Below are positions 13,410 through 23,970 of a stretch of 64,000 nucleotides of DNA, one piece after another (positions within the stretch are counted from its first letter, which is position 1; every line of letters begins with the position of its first letter). The translations under genes were made by a program, and so were the position numbers. The stretch is from Ampelocalamus luodianensis. Taxonomy: Eukaryota > Streptophyta > Magnoliopsida > Poales > Poaceae. The stretch spans positions 12,672,001-12,736,000 of the forward strand of contig CM070626.1 of assembly GCA_036346255.1 (NCBI GenBank), read 5' to 3'. Below the pieces are notes generated by a model. That model was not told where the DNA came from. It did not search any database and saw nothing but the letters and a program-made list of their open reading frames with translations.

Positions 13410-15014
13410 ATGGCAACTAGGGGTGTAGTGCACCTAAGTGAAGCTCCTCAATTTGATGGCACAAATTATGCTCATTGGAAAATCCGCATGTCTTGTTATT
13501 TTAAGGCCATGGGCCTAAATATATAGCGGATTGTAGATGTGGGCTTTTCTCCTCCATTGGATCCTCTTGCTCTAACAATTGAGGAAGAGAAATGTTTACA
13601 TCTAGACGCTCAAGCTACTAACGCTTTATTTAGTGCTTTGAGTATAAAGGTGTTTGATGAAGTATGCGATCTTAAGAACGCTCATAAGATGTGGACACAA
13701 CTTCAAGTTCATTATGAAATGTTCACTTCAACTAAAGAAGATTGCATACAAGAATGGATGTCGGGAGAAGAATGCTCAATCTCAAACTCCGACGATGATG
13801 AGTCCACAAGCACCTCCACAAATGAGGATGGCATACAAGAATGGATGTCGGGAGAAGAATGCTCAACTTCTAGCTCCGACAATGAGGATTTCTCAATTCC
13901 ATTCACTTCAACTCATTGCTTTATGGCTAAAGGTAACAAAGAGGTAAATAATGATGCACCTTCTTATGATGAGTTGATGGACATGCTTGAGGAGCTAAAT
14001 GAATGTTTTGGAAAGGAGAAGTCCAAATATAAAGTTTTGAAGAAAGAGTTTGTCTCGCTTCAAAATAATTATGATGTGTTAAAAGATGAACATGAAAATC
14101 TCATTCTCAAGAAATTCACTAACTCCAAAGTGGATATCGGAATTACATGTAATTTAATAGATGATTTGTCATGCATAGCTCCTATTTCTTGCAATTCATC
14201 TAAAGTCAATATATCCACTTCATGTGATAATTTAATTGATATGCCTTGTTGCTCTAGTGAAAATATTTATATTTTCTCTATGTCTTGTGAGACTAACCTT
14301 GTAGAGGAAAACAAAAAGCTCAAGGCCTAAGTATCAAATTTGAAAAATGATTTGGATAAAAGCTACAATGGAAAAGCCACTCTTGATGAAATATTAAGCA
14401 AGCAACAAAATGTGAACGACAAGAGTGGAATTGGGTTCACTCCCATGAAGAAAAGGAGAATAGCAAGATGAGGCACAATGCAAGACACACGAAGAATGTA
14501 AAGTGCTTTGATTGTCATCAAAAGGGTCACTTCTCCTCCATATGCCCTAAAAAGGAAGATTACAAGAGAGGACTTGGCTTCATCGCCAAGAAAAAGGTGA
14601 AGAGCATCCCAAAGCAAAAAAGGAAAGAAATACACGAATATCAAATGCTTTGGATGTTATAAGAAGGGTCATATTGCCTCAGTGTGCCCAAATCAAATGG
14701 ATGACATGTCAATATCATCAAGGAAGAGGCAAACCGGCAAGGAGCAAGAGAAGAATTCAAAGGATGGAAGAAAACATCCAACTTGCTACAATTGCCGAGA
14801 AAAAGGACATTTTAGTAAGGAATGTCCTAAAGATATCACTCCTAAGCCGATTATTTATAATAATGATTATTTGCTTAGGAAGGATAGAAATGGCAATGTG
14901 TTTGCTAGAAATGTTAGTTCACATAAATTTATTGTAAGGGCCATTTGGGTGCCCAAAAGTATTGTGACTAACATTTATGGACCCAACCAAATTTTGGGTA
15001 CCAAATGCGCTTAA
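13410..15014 (+). pseudogene. Copia gag of element B with three zinc knuckles
   Basis: The primer site TGGTATCAGAG lies at 13352-13362 and ATG at 13410. The N-terminus (FDGTNYAHWKIRM) is the copia Gag start motif (DUF4219/UBN2 type). An in-frame stop occurs near 13523, after which the frame continues from 13539. Two tandem copies of EWMSGEECS lie in an acidic Ser/Asp-rich region (about 13752-13890). Three CCHC knuckles follow: CFDCHQKGHFSSIC (near 14508), CFGCYKKGHIASVC (near 14648) and CYNCREKGHFSKEC (near 14783), partly in different frames. The tail AIWVPKSIVTNIYGPN is typical of Sirevirus-type gag ends. No protease or integrase follows. Confidence 0.8.
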
Positions 15015-16494
15015 AAGCTTAATAGGTACTTAGAGATGCATTGGAGGTTGGGCGTATTCATGAAGAGGTGTATTCCACCATATGTCTATTTGGAGCCAAG
15101 CTTGAGGATAATCAATTCACATTATGAGCCAATGCTATCTCGGTAACAAGTATTTACATTGAAGTATCTAGCCCTTTATGCCTTGTGTAGGTTGCATTCA
15201 TGAAAATCTTATAAAAAGGGTTGTTCTTGCTCTTGTGCTAAATCTTATTTATTAAAATCTAGAGCAAGATGGTTGTGGCACATTAAGGGGGAGTGCTAAG
15301 TCATTCATATGTATATCACATCCCTAAGTGTGCCCAAATTAATTAAGTGCTAGTAATGTTTTTCAAAATTAAGCCATTTAGCGAAAAGTCAAAATTTTCT
15401 TAATTATTAGTAATCCTTTGAAAAATTAGTTGCAAAATGTATACAAATGCATTTCAAAGATTTCCCAAAGGTATTGGCTTAAGAAAAAGCTATTTCAAAT
15501 AAAAATGAGTTTCTATTCAAAATTCTGGAACTTATAATCTTATTTTTGACCCAAACTAGATTTTTGTGTAAAATCTATTCTAAAAGGAATTTGACAATTG
15601 TCCCAAAAAGAAAATCTTAGAGTTGGCTATTCTAAACCTTTTTCGTATTCAAATGATTTCGAAAAGATCAACTCATCAAAAGTTATTTGATTTCGAAACT
15701 CATCCAAAATACTAGTTTGACCATAAAGGTCACCTTCTAGCACTTAAGTGAGTTTAGCCATTTGAGCCTAAATTATTCACATGAATAGGTCCATGATGGT
15801 ATTTATGACTCATACATGCAATTGGATGCTATAGAGTTCATCAAATGCTCAATTTGGCTTTTTTTGTGAAAAGTCTCGAAAATATGTTTTCATTTGCAAG
15901 ATCAAAAGCTTAATTCATAAAAACTATTTGAAAGTTGGATTTTTAAAGGCTAGATAAGTTGGAAATGCTCCAAATATGTTTATTTAGATGTTTGTGTGAA
16001 AATTTGGAGCAATGTACAACAATTCAATCTTTTCTCCAAAATTTTAACTAAAGCTGTCATCGATTCTGATTTGGCTCGATCAGAAGAATCCGGCCCGACT
16101 GTCTTCATGTGTCACGATTTGACCGGACTGAGAATTTGGCTGTTTTGTCCAAACTTGTCTATTTCTCATTCTTTGCAGCCACTCCCTTTACTCCCTTTGG
16201 TTAAATTGATCATTGCTATCTTTGCTAGCTACCCCAATATACTTTATTGACTCTATATGCCATTTTGAACTCATTGTGATATATTTATCATTCAAATGGT
16301 ATTCTTTCAAGTGGTAGCGTCTTTCAATCATCTTTGACCTCGGCATGAGAATCATATTTGTTTGTACAAGTGATATCCTTGTTTTTACAATGGTATTCAT
16401 TCAAGATATCATCTTATCCCTTCATGTGAATATCTTTTAAGTGGTATCTATTTCATACCATGCCGATTAATTCTTTTCAAACCAAGCTCGCTCT
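15015..16494 (+). other. AT-rich non-coding interior of element B
   Basis: About 15015-16030 matches the inverse of 6082-8000 in element A. About 16250-16494 differs and leads into a minus-oriented primer site, so a junction between oppositely oriented interiors lies between. I see no coding region longer than 85 codons. Confidence 0.55.
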
Positions 16495-16507
16495 AATACC
16501 ACTTGTA

Positions 16508-18697
16508 AGATCGAGGAGGCTGACTAGAGGGGGGGTGAATAGATGTTTTAAAAACTTTTATGCGGTAAAACCGATTTCTAATGCGGAAGCTTATAATCAA
16601 TACGGTTTTGCACAATTAAAGCCTAAAACAACTAGGTTCAACTAAGTGCACCAACAATACAAGTCTATTGATAATAATCAATCAAGCATGGACTTGTAAG
16701 CAATTCAATTTAAGCAATGTAAATGATATTATTGCAATCATACACAATGAATAAGTAATTTAATACAAGGTATATAAATTGCATAATGTAAAGCAAGCAT
16801 TCATACACAATGAATGTAAATGCAATAGTAAAGCAATAGAGATCACACCACAAAGACACGTCGATGTTTTACCGTGGTGTTCGGAGACTTGCCGGTCTCC
16901 CCTAGTCCACGTTGAGGGAAACCCAAACCAATTGGGCCGGCTCCACGAATTAAGCCTTCCTCCGAGGTATCAACACCTCGCTCCACTAGAGTTGCTCTTA
17001 CTCCACTCGGAGATGGCCAGCACCAAGCCACTCACAAACACCGGGCTTTCTCACAAGCTTCACTTGAGAAGATCACCGGACCACGACGCCTCCACGCCGT
17101 CTAGGTGTCGGCAAACACCAAGAGTAATAAGCCAAGCCCCTTGCTTGACTCTCACCAAGTGCAACACATGCACAATTGGATGCTCAATCCAATTCTATTT
17201 GCAACACATGCAACTAGACCCTCTCCCTTTGCTCACAATGTGCAACACATGCACAATTGAGAGGAGAAGCTCACACTAGCTCAAAAGAATGAAATGGGAT
17301 GCCAAGAGTTGCCCCCAACCGGCCAAGGTGAGTATTTATAGTCCACACACAAAAACTAGCCGTTGCAAGAGAATCTGTCGAAATTCAGGGAAACCCGGTT
17401 AGTCCGTAGGCACAGGTCCGGTCAGTCCGGGCTACAGTGCAACGGCTATAAAACTAGCCGTTACACACAATTCCCGGTCAGTCCGCCCTCATAGGGTCCG
17501 GTTTGACCGGACCCCCGGTCAGTCCGGGCCTTCCGGGAGGTAAAAAACAGAAAAACATGCTCTCTAGAAAAAGCTGACCGGCCTTACAAGGGCGGTCAGT
17601 CCGCAGGCAAATGGGCGGTCAGTCCGGGCTTTCAACTGCGGTCAGTCCGCACCTGAATTTCAGCACACGCGACACTCGGAAAAACGATCATAACTTTTGA
17701 CTTCGATGTCGGAATTGAGTGATCTTGGACTCTATTGAAAGCTTATTCAGATGGCTACACAACCCACCTATTTGATTTGATATCAAACATATTTTATCAA
17801 ATCAAAAAGCACAATTCCAAAGAGCCACTATCATGGTCTAAGTCCAAATAATTAGCAACAAGCAATATTAGACCATGTCAAGGAAAAATACATGAATCCC
17901 AACAATTTGCAAAACACATTTGCAAACTTAGATCTGCCACAAGGAGTAGGTACATGGACTTCAACCATTTGTAAAACACATTTGCAAAGTATTGTCACAT
18001 GCTACAAGGATTAGACGCATGAGCCTCAACTATTTGCAAAACACATTCGCAAATAATAGCATCATGCCACGGTGAGCTAGAGCAAGCAAGATTGAGCTAT
18101 CAACACATGATGAGACTCAAGCTACTAGACAAGACCCCTCTTAATAGTACGACAACCTATACTAGCAATCCGGTCTTCCAACCAAACACCAAGACCGGTA
18201 AAAGACTAGGAACACATTCTTAGCCCTAGCTAGTCATACCTTTGCCTTGAGCATATTCTTGAAGCTTGATGACGCACATCTTTACTTCAAGTCCGGGTCC
18301 TTGACTCGATGATCATGAACACATGATGATTCCCTTTACTTCGGGATCTTGGCTTGATGCTCATCAACACATGATGATATCCTTCATCCCGAGTCTTCAT
18401 ATGCATCAACACATGATGCATTCTTCACTTGATGTCCATCAACACATGATGGGTCTTCTTTTAACTTGATGATCAACTCATGATCATCTCCTCTTCTTGA
18501 ACATCATCAACACATGATAACTTCCTTTTCTTGAACCTTGACTTGATGACCATCAACTCATGATGTCATCCAAAGTCTTCATCGTCATGGAACATAACCT
18601 ATTTATCCAACTCATGGAAAATGTTAGTCTCACAATGTGATTGTCATTAATTACCACAATATACCATTAACTCATAATGGTTGGGACAAGACACTAC
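16508..18697 (-). repeat. Complete minus-oriented copia LTR inside element B
   Basis: It begins 'tgtaagatcgagg', ends near 'gacactaca', and is about 2.19 kb. To its left 'taataccactt' resembles a minus-strand primer site; to its right the polypurine region 'atctttccatctttgg' is minus-oriented. It is therefore flanked by interior sequence on both sides. It is dense in GGTCAGTCCGG motifs (17390-17650) and in repeats of 'catcaacacatgatg' (18300-18570), eight or so imperfect copies. Confidence 0.75.
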
Positions 18698-20050
18698 AAT
18701 CTTTCCATCTTTGGTAATTGATGATAATCACTTCAATTGCAAGTAATTGAATAGAGATAAACATGAGTATATATCAACTACACAAGTTATATATATACTC
18801 ACGTATAAGTATAGATGAACTACAAAAGTTATATATACTAAGAGTATATACAAACTACACAAGTTGTATATACTAAAAGATATGTTTCAAAGTAGAGATC
18901 TCAAATATGTGGAAAGGGAATATAGATCAATACTAATGAAACCACAAAACATAGAGTGAACTCTCTCTAAATGTGTGCATACACAAATGTGTGTTAAGAA
19001 CATATGCACATATTCAAGTTAGACTTTTGGTGGAGTTCATCCTATATTTTGGATCCGAGGAATGCAACAATATATATAAATATGAAGTAGAATGCATACC
19101 TTTTGTGTTTTTTACCTTTATATCCAAATGAGACTAAATAATAGGTAATCAATAAAAGTGTTAGTCTCACAAATAGATTTGTCATTTTGAATGCATAAGA
19201 TTTTTCCTTTATATCAAGAGAGACTAATCATGGTATAACAATAAGAGTGTTAGTATCATAAATAGGTTTGTCATTAATCACCAAAATATTCCATTAACAC
19301 ATAATGGCGGGTCTAGATACTTCAATCTCCCCCTTTTTGGTAATTGATGACAAATCCATCTCAATAGCAACATTTGGATATAAATCGTCATAAGATAATA
19401 ATTTAAGCTATTGAACTATGTCTATGCATATCATTAACCAATATAAGACCTATGCGCATAATGAATTCTTAAGCATACAAATGAGACATGCATGAAAAGT
19501 CATCCAAATGTAGCTCACATAAATTCTCCCCCTTTTGGCATTAAACACCAAAAATCCAAAAGAAAGATAAGCCAACAGGGAGTCTTTGCAAATCAAGAGC
19601 TTGGCAATGAATTCATCTTAAATTGGTCACAAAGAGTATGAAATAGATACATATGATCAATTTTGGGAGTTTGGTTTCAAGAATTTTGAAGGAAACCATA
19701 AGAAGTCACAAACTCCCCCTATATGTGTTTCCCATCTAAGTTCTTGAATCAAGAGAACCAAAGAGAGAATCGAGTTCAAAAGAAAATCCAAGAACATAAA
19801 GCAGTCAAATGACATTAGAAAGATCTATAACATTTAATTCATTCCTCAACTTGCAGAAGCGGCTTTCATCTAGAGGCTTTGTGAAAATGTCCGCTAATTG
19901 ATTATCTATTCTTATGTGGCTAATCACAATATCACCTTGGCTTACATGATCTCTAAGAAAATGGTGGCGAATATCTATGTGTTTAGTCCTGGAGTGTTGA
20001 ACTGGATTGTTGGCTATTTTTACGGAACCTTTTTCTTTCTTTACCGGTCT
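18698..20050 (-). pseudogene. Minus-oriented copia 3' interior with RNase H remnant
   Basis: On the minus strand 20050-19815 encodes a copia RNase H C-terminus: NPVQHSRTKHIDIRHHF, then LRDHVSQGDI, then NQLADIFTKPLDESRFC. A non-coding tail with several polypurine-like blocks follows. A second LTR-start fragment ('gtctagatacttca', ending about 19335) lies within, so two element ends are joined here. The remainder of pol is missing upstream of the NNPVQHS motif. Confidence 0.75.
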
Positions 20051-21485
20051 AGGTGAATGGAGAAAAAGATCGGATTAGTATAATAGGAAACCGTACTATA
20101 AAGTGGGATCAATTGTCCAGTAGCTTGAACGCTAAAGATGTCACAAATTGCTCAAGTCTTGATTGGTTTAAACTCGGTTTCATTTGGAATGGTCTGGCCT
20201 CAATTTTATTGTGTTTTATCTTCAAGGCCGGACTGACCGTTAGTACGGGTCGACAACACGGTCAGCTTTTTCCAGTAAGCTTCTTCTCTGCATTTTCCTA
20301 GGCCGGACTAACCGCCGGCTAAATACTGGACTGACCGGACCTCCAGGTCGAGGTCCCAGACAGTTTTTTCCAGAGAAGGAAGTTTGTGATTTTCTCGAGT
20401 CCGGACTGACCGACAGTATTTACACGGACTGACCGAACCTCCGGGTCGAGGTCCCGGTCAACTTTTTCCAGAGAAGGAAGTTTTGTGATTTTCTCAAGTC
20501 CGACCGACCAAGCGGTATTACGCGATCGACCGACCTCGGTCGAGGTCCCGCCACTTTTTCCATAGAAGTATTTTTTTCATTGTTTTGCTAAAAAGCTGGG
20601 TCCGGACTGACCAGGAACTTAACTGCGGTCTGACCGTATATCACTGTAACGGGTAGTTTTTGCACATTTAATGTGGAGCAGTCGACCGTTATTTCAAAGA
20701 GTCGGATGGCGAGGCCACATACTGCGGATCGACCGCACCGAGTTTCGTGCTCCAACGGCTAGTACAGATGGGTTGAGGCTATAAATACCTCACCCACTGC
20801 AGCATATGTTTGTTGTTGAACCTCATTAAACACTCTTGAGCCCCTTTGCTTGTTCATACACTCTTGAGAGCATTGATTTCATCTTGCAAAGGTTGTTGAG
20901 ATTTTTCCGAGTGCATTTATTATAGCTTGATCTTTGTGGCACTTGAGCATCTTCAAGCGAAGAATTGTTGATTTATTACTCTTGGAGATTGTCGTCTCCT
21001 AGACGGTTTGGCGGTGCAAGTCCGGTGATCTTTTCAAAGAAGATTGTGAAAAGGCCCGGTTTCAAGATTGTGAGTGGTTCGATGTTCACCATCTTCGGAG
21101 CGGAGGAAGAACAACAAATAGTGATCGAGGAAAGACTTAATTCGTGGAGCCGACTTGATTTGTACAAGCTCCCTCAACGTGGACTAGTGAAGACCGGCAA
21201 GTCTTCGATACCACGGGAAAAATCATCATTGTCTCACTTGTGGTTATCTCTTGTCTTTACTCATTTCGCTCTTACAATTCTAGTATATTTCACGCTTTAT
21301 TGTATAGCTAGAATTATTTATAGTATTGACAATTAGATTGCTTTGTAGTAAGTTGCCCAATATTTCCTTATTTATATAGTGCTAGAAAATATTTGTTAGA
21401 ACTTCTATTGTTAAGTTTAATTTGGTCGATTAAATTTAGAAACCGCCTATTCACTCCCCTCTAGTCGGTTATCCTTGATCCTACA
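20051..21485 (+). repeat. Plus-oriented LTR segment closing element B
   Basis: It carries CCGGACTGACCG repeats (20220-20640). TATAAATA lies at 20780-20787, followed by a leader resembling the inverse of 16860-17100. The end 'gtcggttatccttgatccta' runs to CA at 21485, the usual end of this LTR family. The LTR start is missing on the left, where it joins the minus-oriented RNase H remnant. Confidence 0.75.
20780..20787 (+). promoter_or_regulatory. TATA box of the plus LTR of element B
   Basis: TATAAATA in the middle of the LTR. Equivalent boxes appear on the minus strand in the related LTRs near 4093, 10650 and 17330 ('gtatttata'). Confidence 0.55.
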
Positions 21486-22833
21486 GGCGTGCCACCCTTC
21501 TGGGCGGAGACGCAGCAGGGCATCTTTGACGCGGTGCTCAAGGGCGCCATCAACTTCGAGTCAGAGCGGTTCACTGCGCACCAGGTGCTCTACCACCCCT
21601 GGATCTGCGAGAACGGCGTCGCCCCCGACAGGGCGCTAGACCTAGTGGTGCTGTCCCGGCTGAAGCAGTTTGCCGCCATGAACAAGCTCAAGATGGCGCT
21701 GCAGGTGATCACCCAGAACCTGTCGGAGGAAGAGCTTGCGGGGCTCAAGGAGATGTTCAAGACCATGGACACCGACAACAGCGGCGCCATCACCTTTGAC
21801 GAGCTCAAGGAGGGCTTAGGAGATACGGATCAAACCTCAAGGAATCGGAGATCGGGGACCTCAAGGAAGGTAGGACCGGAGGCGGTGCCTGGAGGAGATG
21901 CGGCCAGGGAGCAAAGCTCCAGTGGGAGAAAAATGGATAAATGGAGAGAGGAAGGCGATGAGGAAGAGAAGAAATGGAGAGAAACACCACATCAGCTTCC
22001 CTCCCTGCGAAACCGGGCCACCCGGACGTCACATCAGCAAAACCACCGCACAAAACAGTCGGAGGGGGTAGGTTATCCGGTTTTATAACTTCAGGGTGTT
22101 AAAGGGTCAGTTTTTTAGTTTAGGGTTAAGTGTCCGCATGTCGATACTTGAGCGGGTAGAATGGACTTCTTCCTTTACTAATTGATGAACAATGTAAACA
22201 ATGTATGAAAGCATGATTCTCAACAAGTTACAAAATACATTTGTCGACTTCAGAATAATACCACAAGAAATTTGGTACATAGACTTAAATCATTTGCAAA
22301 ATATATTCGCAAACTAAAGTCACATGCTACAAAAATTATGCATGAGCTTCGACTATTTGCAAAATATATTCGCAAAAATCGGCAACATGCTAAAGAGAGC
22401 TAGAGAAAGCACTAAAAGCTATCAACACATGACACGCTCAAGCTACTAGTCAAGACTCCTTTTAATAGTACATCAACCTATACTAGCAATTCGGTCTCCA
22501 CACCAAACATCAAGACCAATAAAAGACTAGAAACATATTCTTAGCCTATGCTAGTCATACCTTTGCCTTAGCATCCATCTTGGAGTGTTCACTTGATGAC
22601 GAACATCTCCACTCCAAGTCCGGGTTTTTAACTTGATAATCATCAACACACGATGATCTTTTTCACTTCATGATCTTGTCTTGATGCTCATCAATACATG
22701 ATGACATCATAAGACTTCTTCATCGTGAGACTCAATCTGTTTCATCAATTCATAAAAAATGTTAATCCACATGACGATTGTCATTAATTACAAAATACTA
22801 TATTAACTCATAATGGTGAGTTTAGATTCTTCA

Positions 22834-23331
22834 GCGTGTCCTTCTGCCTGCCTGTTGCGCCCCTACTAGGCTGCCACTCGGTGGTGGAGTGTTTTGAAAG
22901 TGTTATTTGTATGCTAATTGCAGATGCTTTTTTTCTATTGTGCATATGTGTTTCATTCACATATACATTTGATTGCATCACGACGACATGCAGTCATGTG
23001 GTTACACCATCATCATCATGTGTTTCATTGTTCGTTGAAAGGGCGAGGCTGGTGATCTGGACATCAACGACGTTGCTAGGGAGGCATTGGCCACGCCGTT
23101 AGATCGTGGGTCTGGTGTGTTCACTGTAATGCGATGGAGCGAACGTAATGTATGGCGGTAGAGTCGAAGGTGCAGCGCAAGCACAGCGGTGGAGGTGTTA
23201 CACAAGGCGTATCGGAGTTTGATCATAAGTACCAAACACGGTAGAGGATGCGCAAAGTAGGCTAGGGTGAATCTTACCGTGACACCGGAAAAGAGTAGAT
23301 GGACTGACGTAGGCTATGTTTTCTCCGTAAC
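22834..23331. other. Intergenic segment, no gene recognised
   Basis: This follows the right flank of copia A and was presumably joined to 1-2186 before the insertion. Small ORFs (up to 88 codons) are present, none resembling a known protein. Confidence 0.4.
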
Positions 23332-23625
23332 AGGACATCTCCAATAGTTAGAGATAACATTGTCTCTAACATATACTACATCATCTTTAGAGATAATATC
23401 TCCAATAGATAATCTCTAGCACACTCTCCAACATTTATATTTTATAACTTTCCTTTGAAACGGATCTACATATCATCTAGAGTAGATTAATGTATCATGT
23501 CTTATTTCGCGTGTACGACAGTCTCTTCAAAAAAAGATGACATATGCTCTCTCTCCTCCACGTATAATTTTGTTAACGTGGCATAGCCAAGAGACGACAA
23601 CAAATACGCTATTGAAGATGCCCTC
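23332..23625. mobile_element. MITE, about 290 bp
   Basis: The left end 'ggacatctccaatag' is mirrored by 'ctattgaagatgccc' at the right. Internal 'tctccaatagataatctcta' repeats the terminal motif. The ends resemble the common grass 'GGGCATCTCCAATAG' MITEs. I could not define a target duplication, so the superfamily is open. Confidence 0.6.
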
Positions 23626-23970
23626 AACACACGAGCATGTAACTTTTCGTAAGTAGTACTCGAAAGATACCGTATATCCTAGCTATCTACGGGAATATAT
23701 CTGATGCACATAGGGGCTTTGGTGAACACATGCATATACACGATCTGGCCCCTCAATTCATAAATCTACGGTCGAGATCGACGATGCAATCTCATCTCTC
23801 ACTTAAATGCACTTTTGCGAAAACCCTCTACCAGATTGAAACACACTGCATTTAGCTCACACATTTTTTTTTCTCAACTTAAATGTACAGGTCCGGTAAC
23901 TTGTAACACGGCGTGTTTGTAGCTCACATATTTTTTTCGCCAACTTTTTCACCTAAACCTCAACTAGAAG
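23626..23970. other. Short intergenic segment, no gene recognised
   Basis: No coding potential is seen. The segment ends with the left target duplication of the hAT element. Confidence 0.4.

Larger units (their letters stand above)
12372..21485 (+). mobile_element. Chimeric copia element B (9.1 kb) inside the kinase pseudogene
   Basis: The outer ends are TG (12372) and CA (21485), flanked by a perfect 5-bp duplication ggcgt (12367-12371 and 21486-21490), so it entered as one unit. The interior is scrambled. In order it holds: an LTR-start hairpin (12372-12683); minus-oriented 3' interior (12684-about 13270); a plus LTR end (about 13270-13349); plus gag (13410-15010) and its AT-rich tail; a complete minus-oriented LTR (about 16508-18697) with a minus primer site beside it; minus-oriented 3' interior with an RNase H fragment; then a plus LTR segment (about 20050-21485). 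It has no integrase or reverse transcriptase core. Confidence 0.8.
11527..21890 (+). pseudogene. Captured calcium-dependent protein kinase (CDPK) gene fragment, split by copia B
   Basis: The frame from 11527 begins MGNSC (a possible N-myristoylation signal) and has a Pro/Thr-rich variable domain to about residue 70. The kinase domain follows: glycine loop QGQFG (93-97), ATP-site Lys in YKSIAK (114), HCDLKPEN where kinases have HRD, and NFG (230-232) where the metal-binding DFG is expected. The Asp-to-Asn change predicts an inactive kinase. Reading stops at 12371 inside the subdomain IX motif LLSGV and resumes at 21486 with PPFWAETQQG. The C-lobe lacks about 24 residues between FESE and RFTAHQVL. 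The autoinhibitory junction and one EF-hand (MDTDNSGAITFDE) remain, then a frameshift near 21817 ends similarity. No introns are visible in the captured part. Confidence 0.88.
11085..22173 (+). mobile_element. Pack-MULE (Mutator-like element) carrying a kinase gene, 11.1 kb including nested element B
   Basis: The terminal inverted repeats are about 150 bp and begin 'ggaagaagtccattct' at 11085, mirrored by 'agaatggacttcttcc' ending at 22173. The 9-bp flanks are tttgctaat (11076-11084) and tttactaat (22174-22182), one mismatch apart; nine bases is the Mutator signature. The sister LTR at 4590-4610 shows the uninterrupted target. No transposase is present. After subtracting element B (12372-21485), the element is about 1.97 kb and its cargo is a fragment of a calcium-dependent protein kinase gene, the definition of a Pack-MULE. 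Confidence 0.9.
2187..22833 (-). mobile_element. Copia-type LTR retrotransposon A (Sirevirus-like, gag only), interrupted by nested elements
   Basis: On the minus strand the element reads TG...CA, with LTRs at 9914-22833 (5') and 2187-5258 (3'). After removing insertions these are about 1.82 and 1.85 kb. A primer-binding site complementary to initiator Met-tRNA (TGGTATCAGAG on the minus strand, 9901-9911) sits two bases inside the 5' LTR. A polypurine-like tract lies just inside the 3' LTR (5259-5275). The interior (5259-9913) keeps only a decayed gag; no reverse transcriptase or integrase is visible. The flanks are gcgca (2182-2186) and gcgtg (22834-22838), which could both derive from gcgcg. 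The LTRs are rich in GGTCAGACCGG-type motifs and 'catcaacacatgatga' palindromes, which I associate with Sireviruses. Confidence 0.85.
9914..22833 (-). repeat. 5' LTR of copia element A, split by the Pack-MULE
   Basis: LTR sequence occupies 9914-11084 and resumes at 22183, ending 'agattcttca' at 22833. The two parts joined match 2187-5258 without its solo-LTR insertion. The minus strand carries a TATA-like 'ggtgtataaata' near 10650. The LTR is dense in GGTCAGACCGG-like repeats (10660-11020). Confidence 0.85.

Noticed and set aside
18300..18570. CRISPR-like regularly repeated 'catcaacacatgatg' motifs
   Set aside because: The spacing and sequence are irregular, the motifs lie inside a copia LTR of a plant genome, and no cas-like gene is present.
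20965..21336. 123-codon ORF in the LTR of element B
   Set aside because: It lies in the LTR leader and corresponds to non-coding sequence in the related LTRs at 2187, 9914 and 16508.
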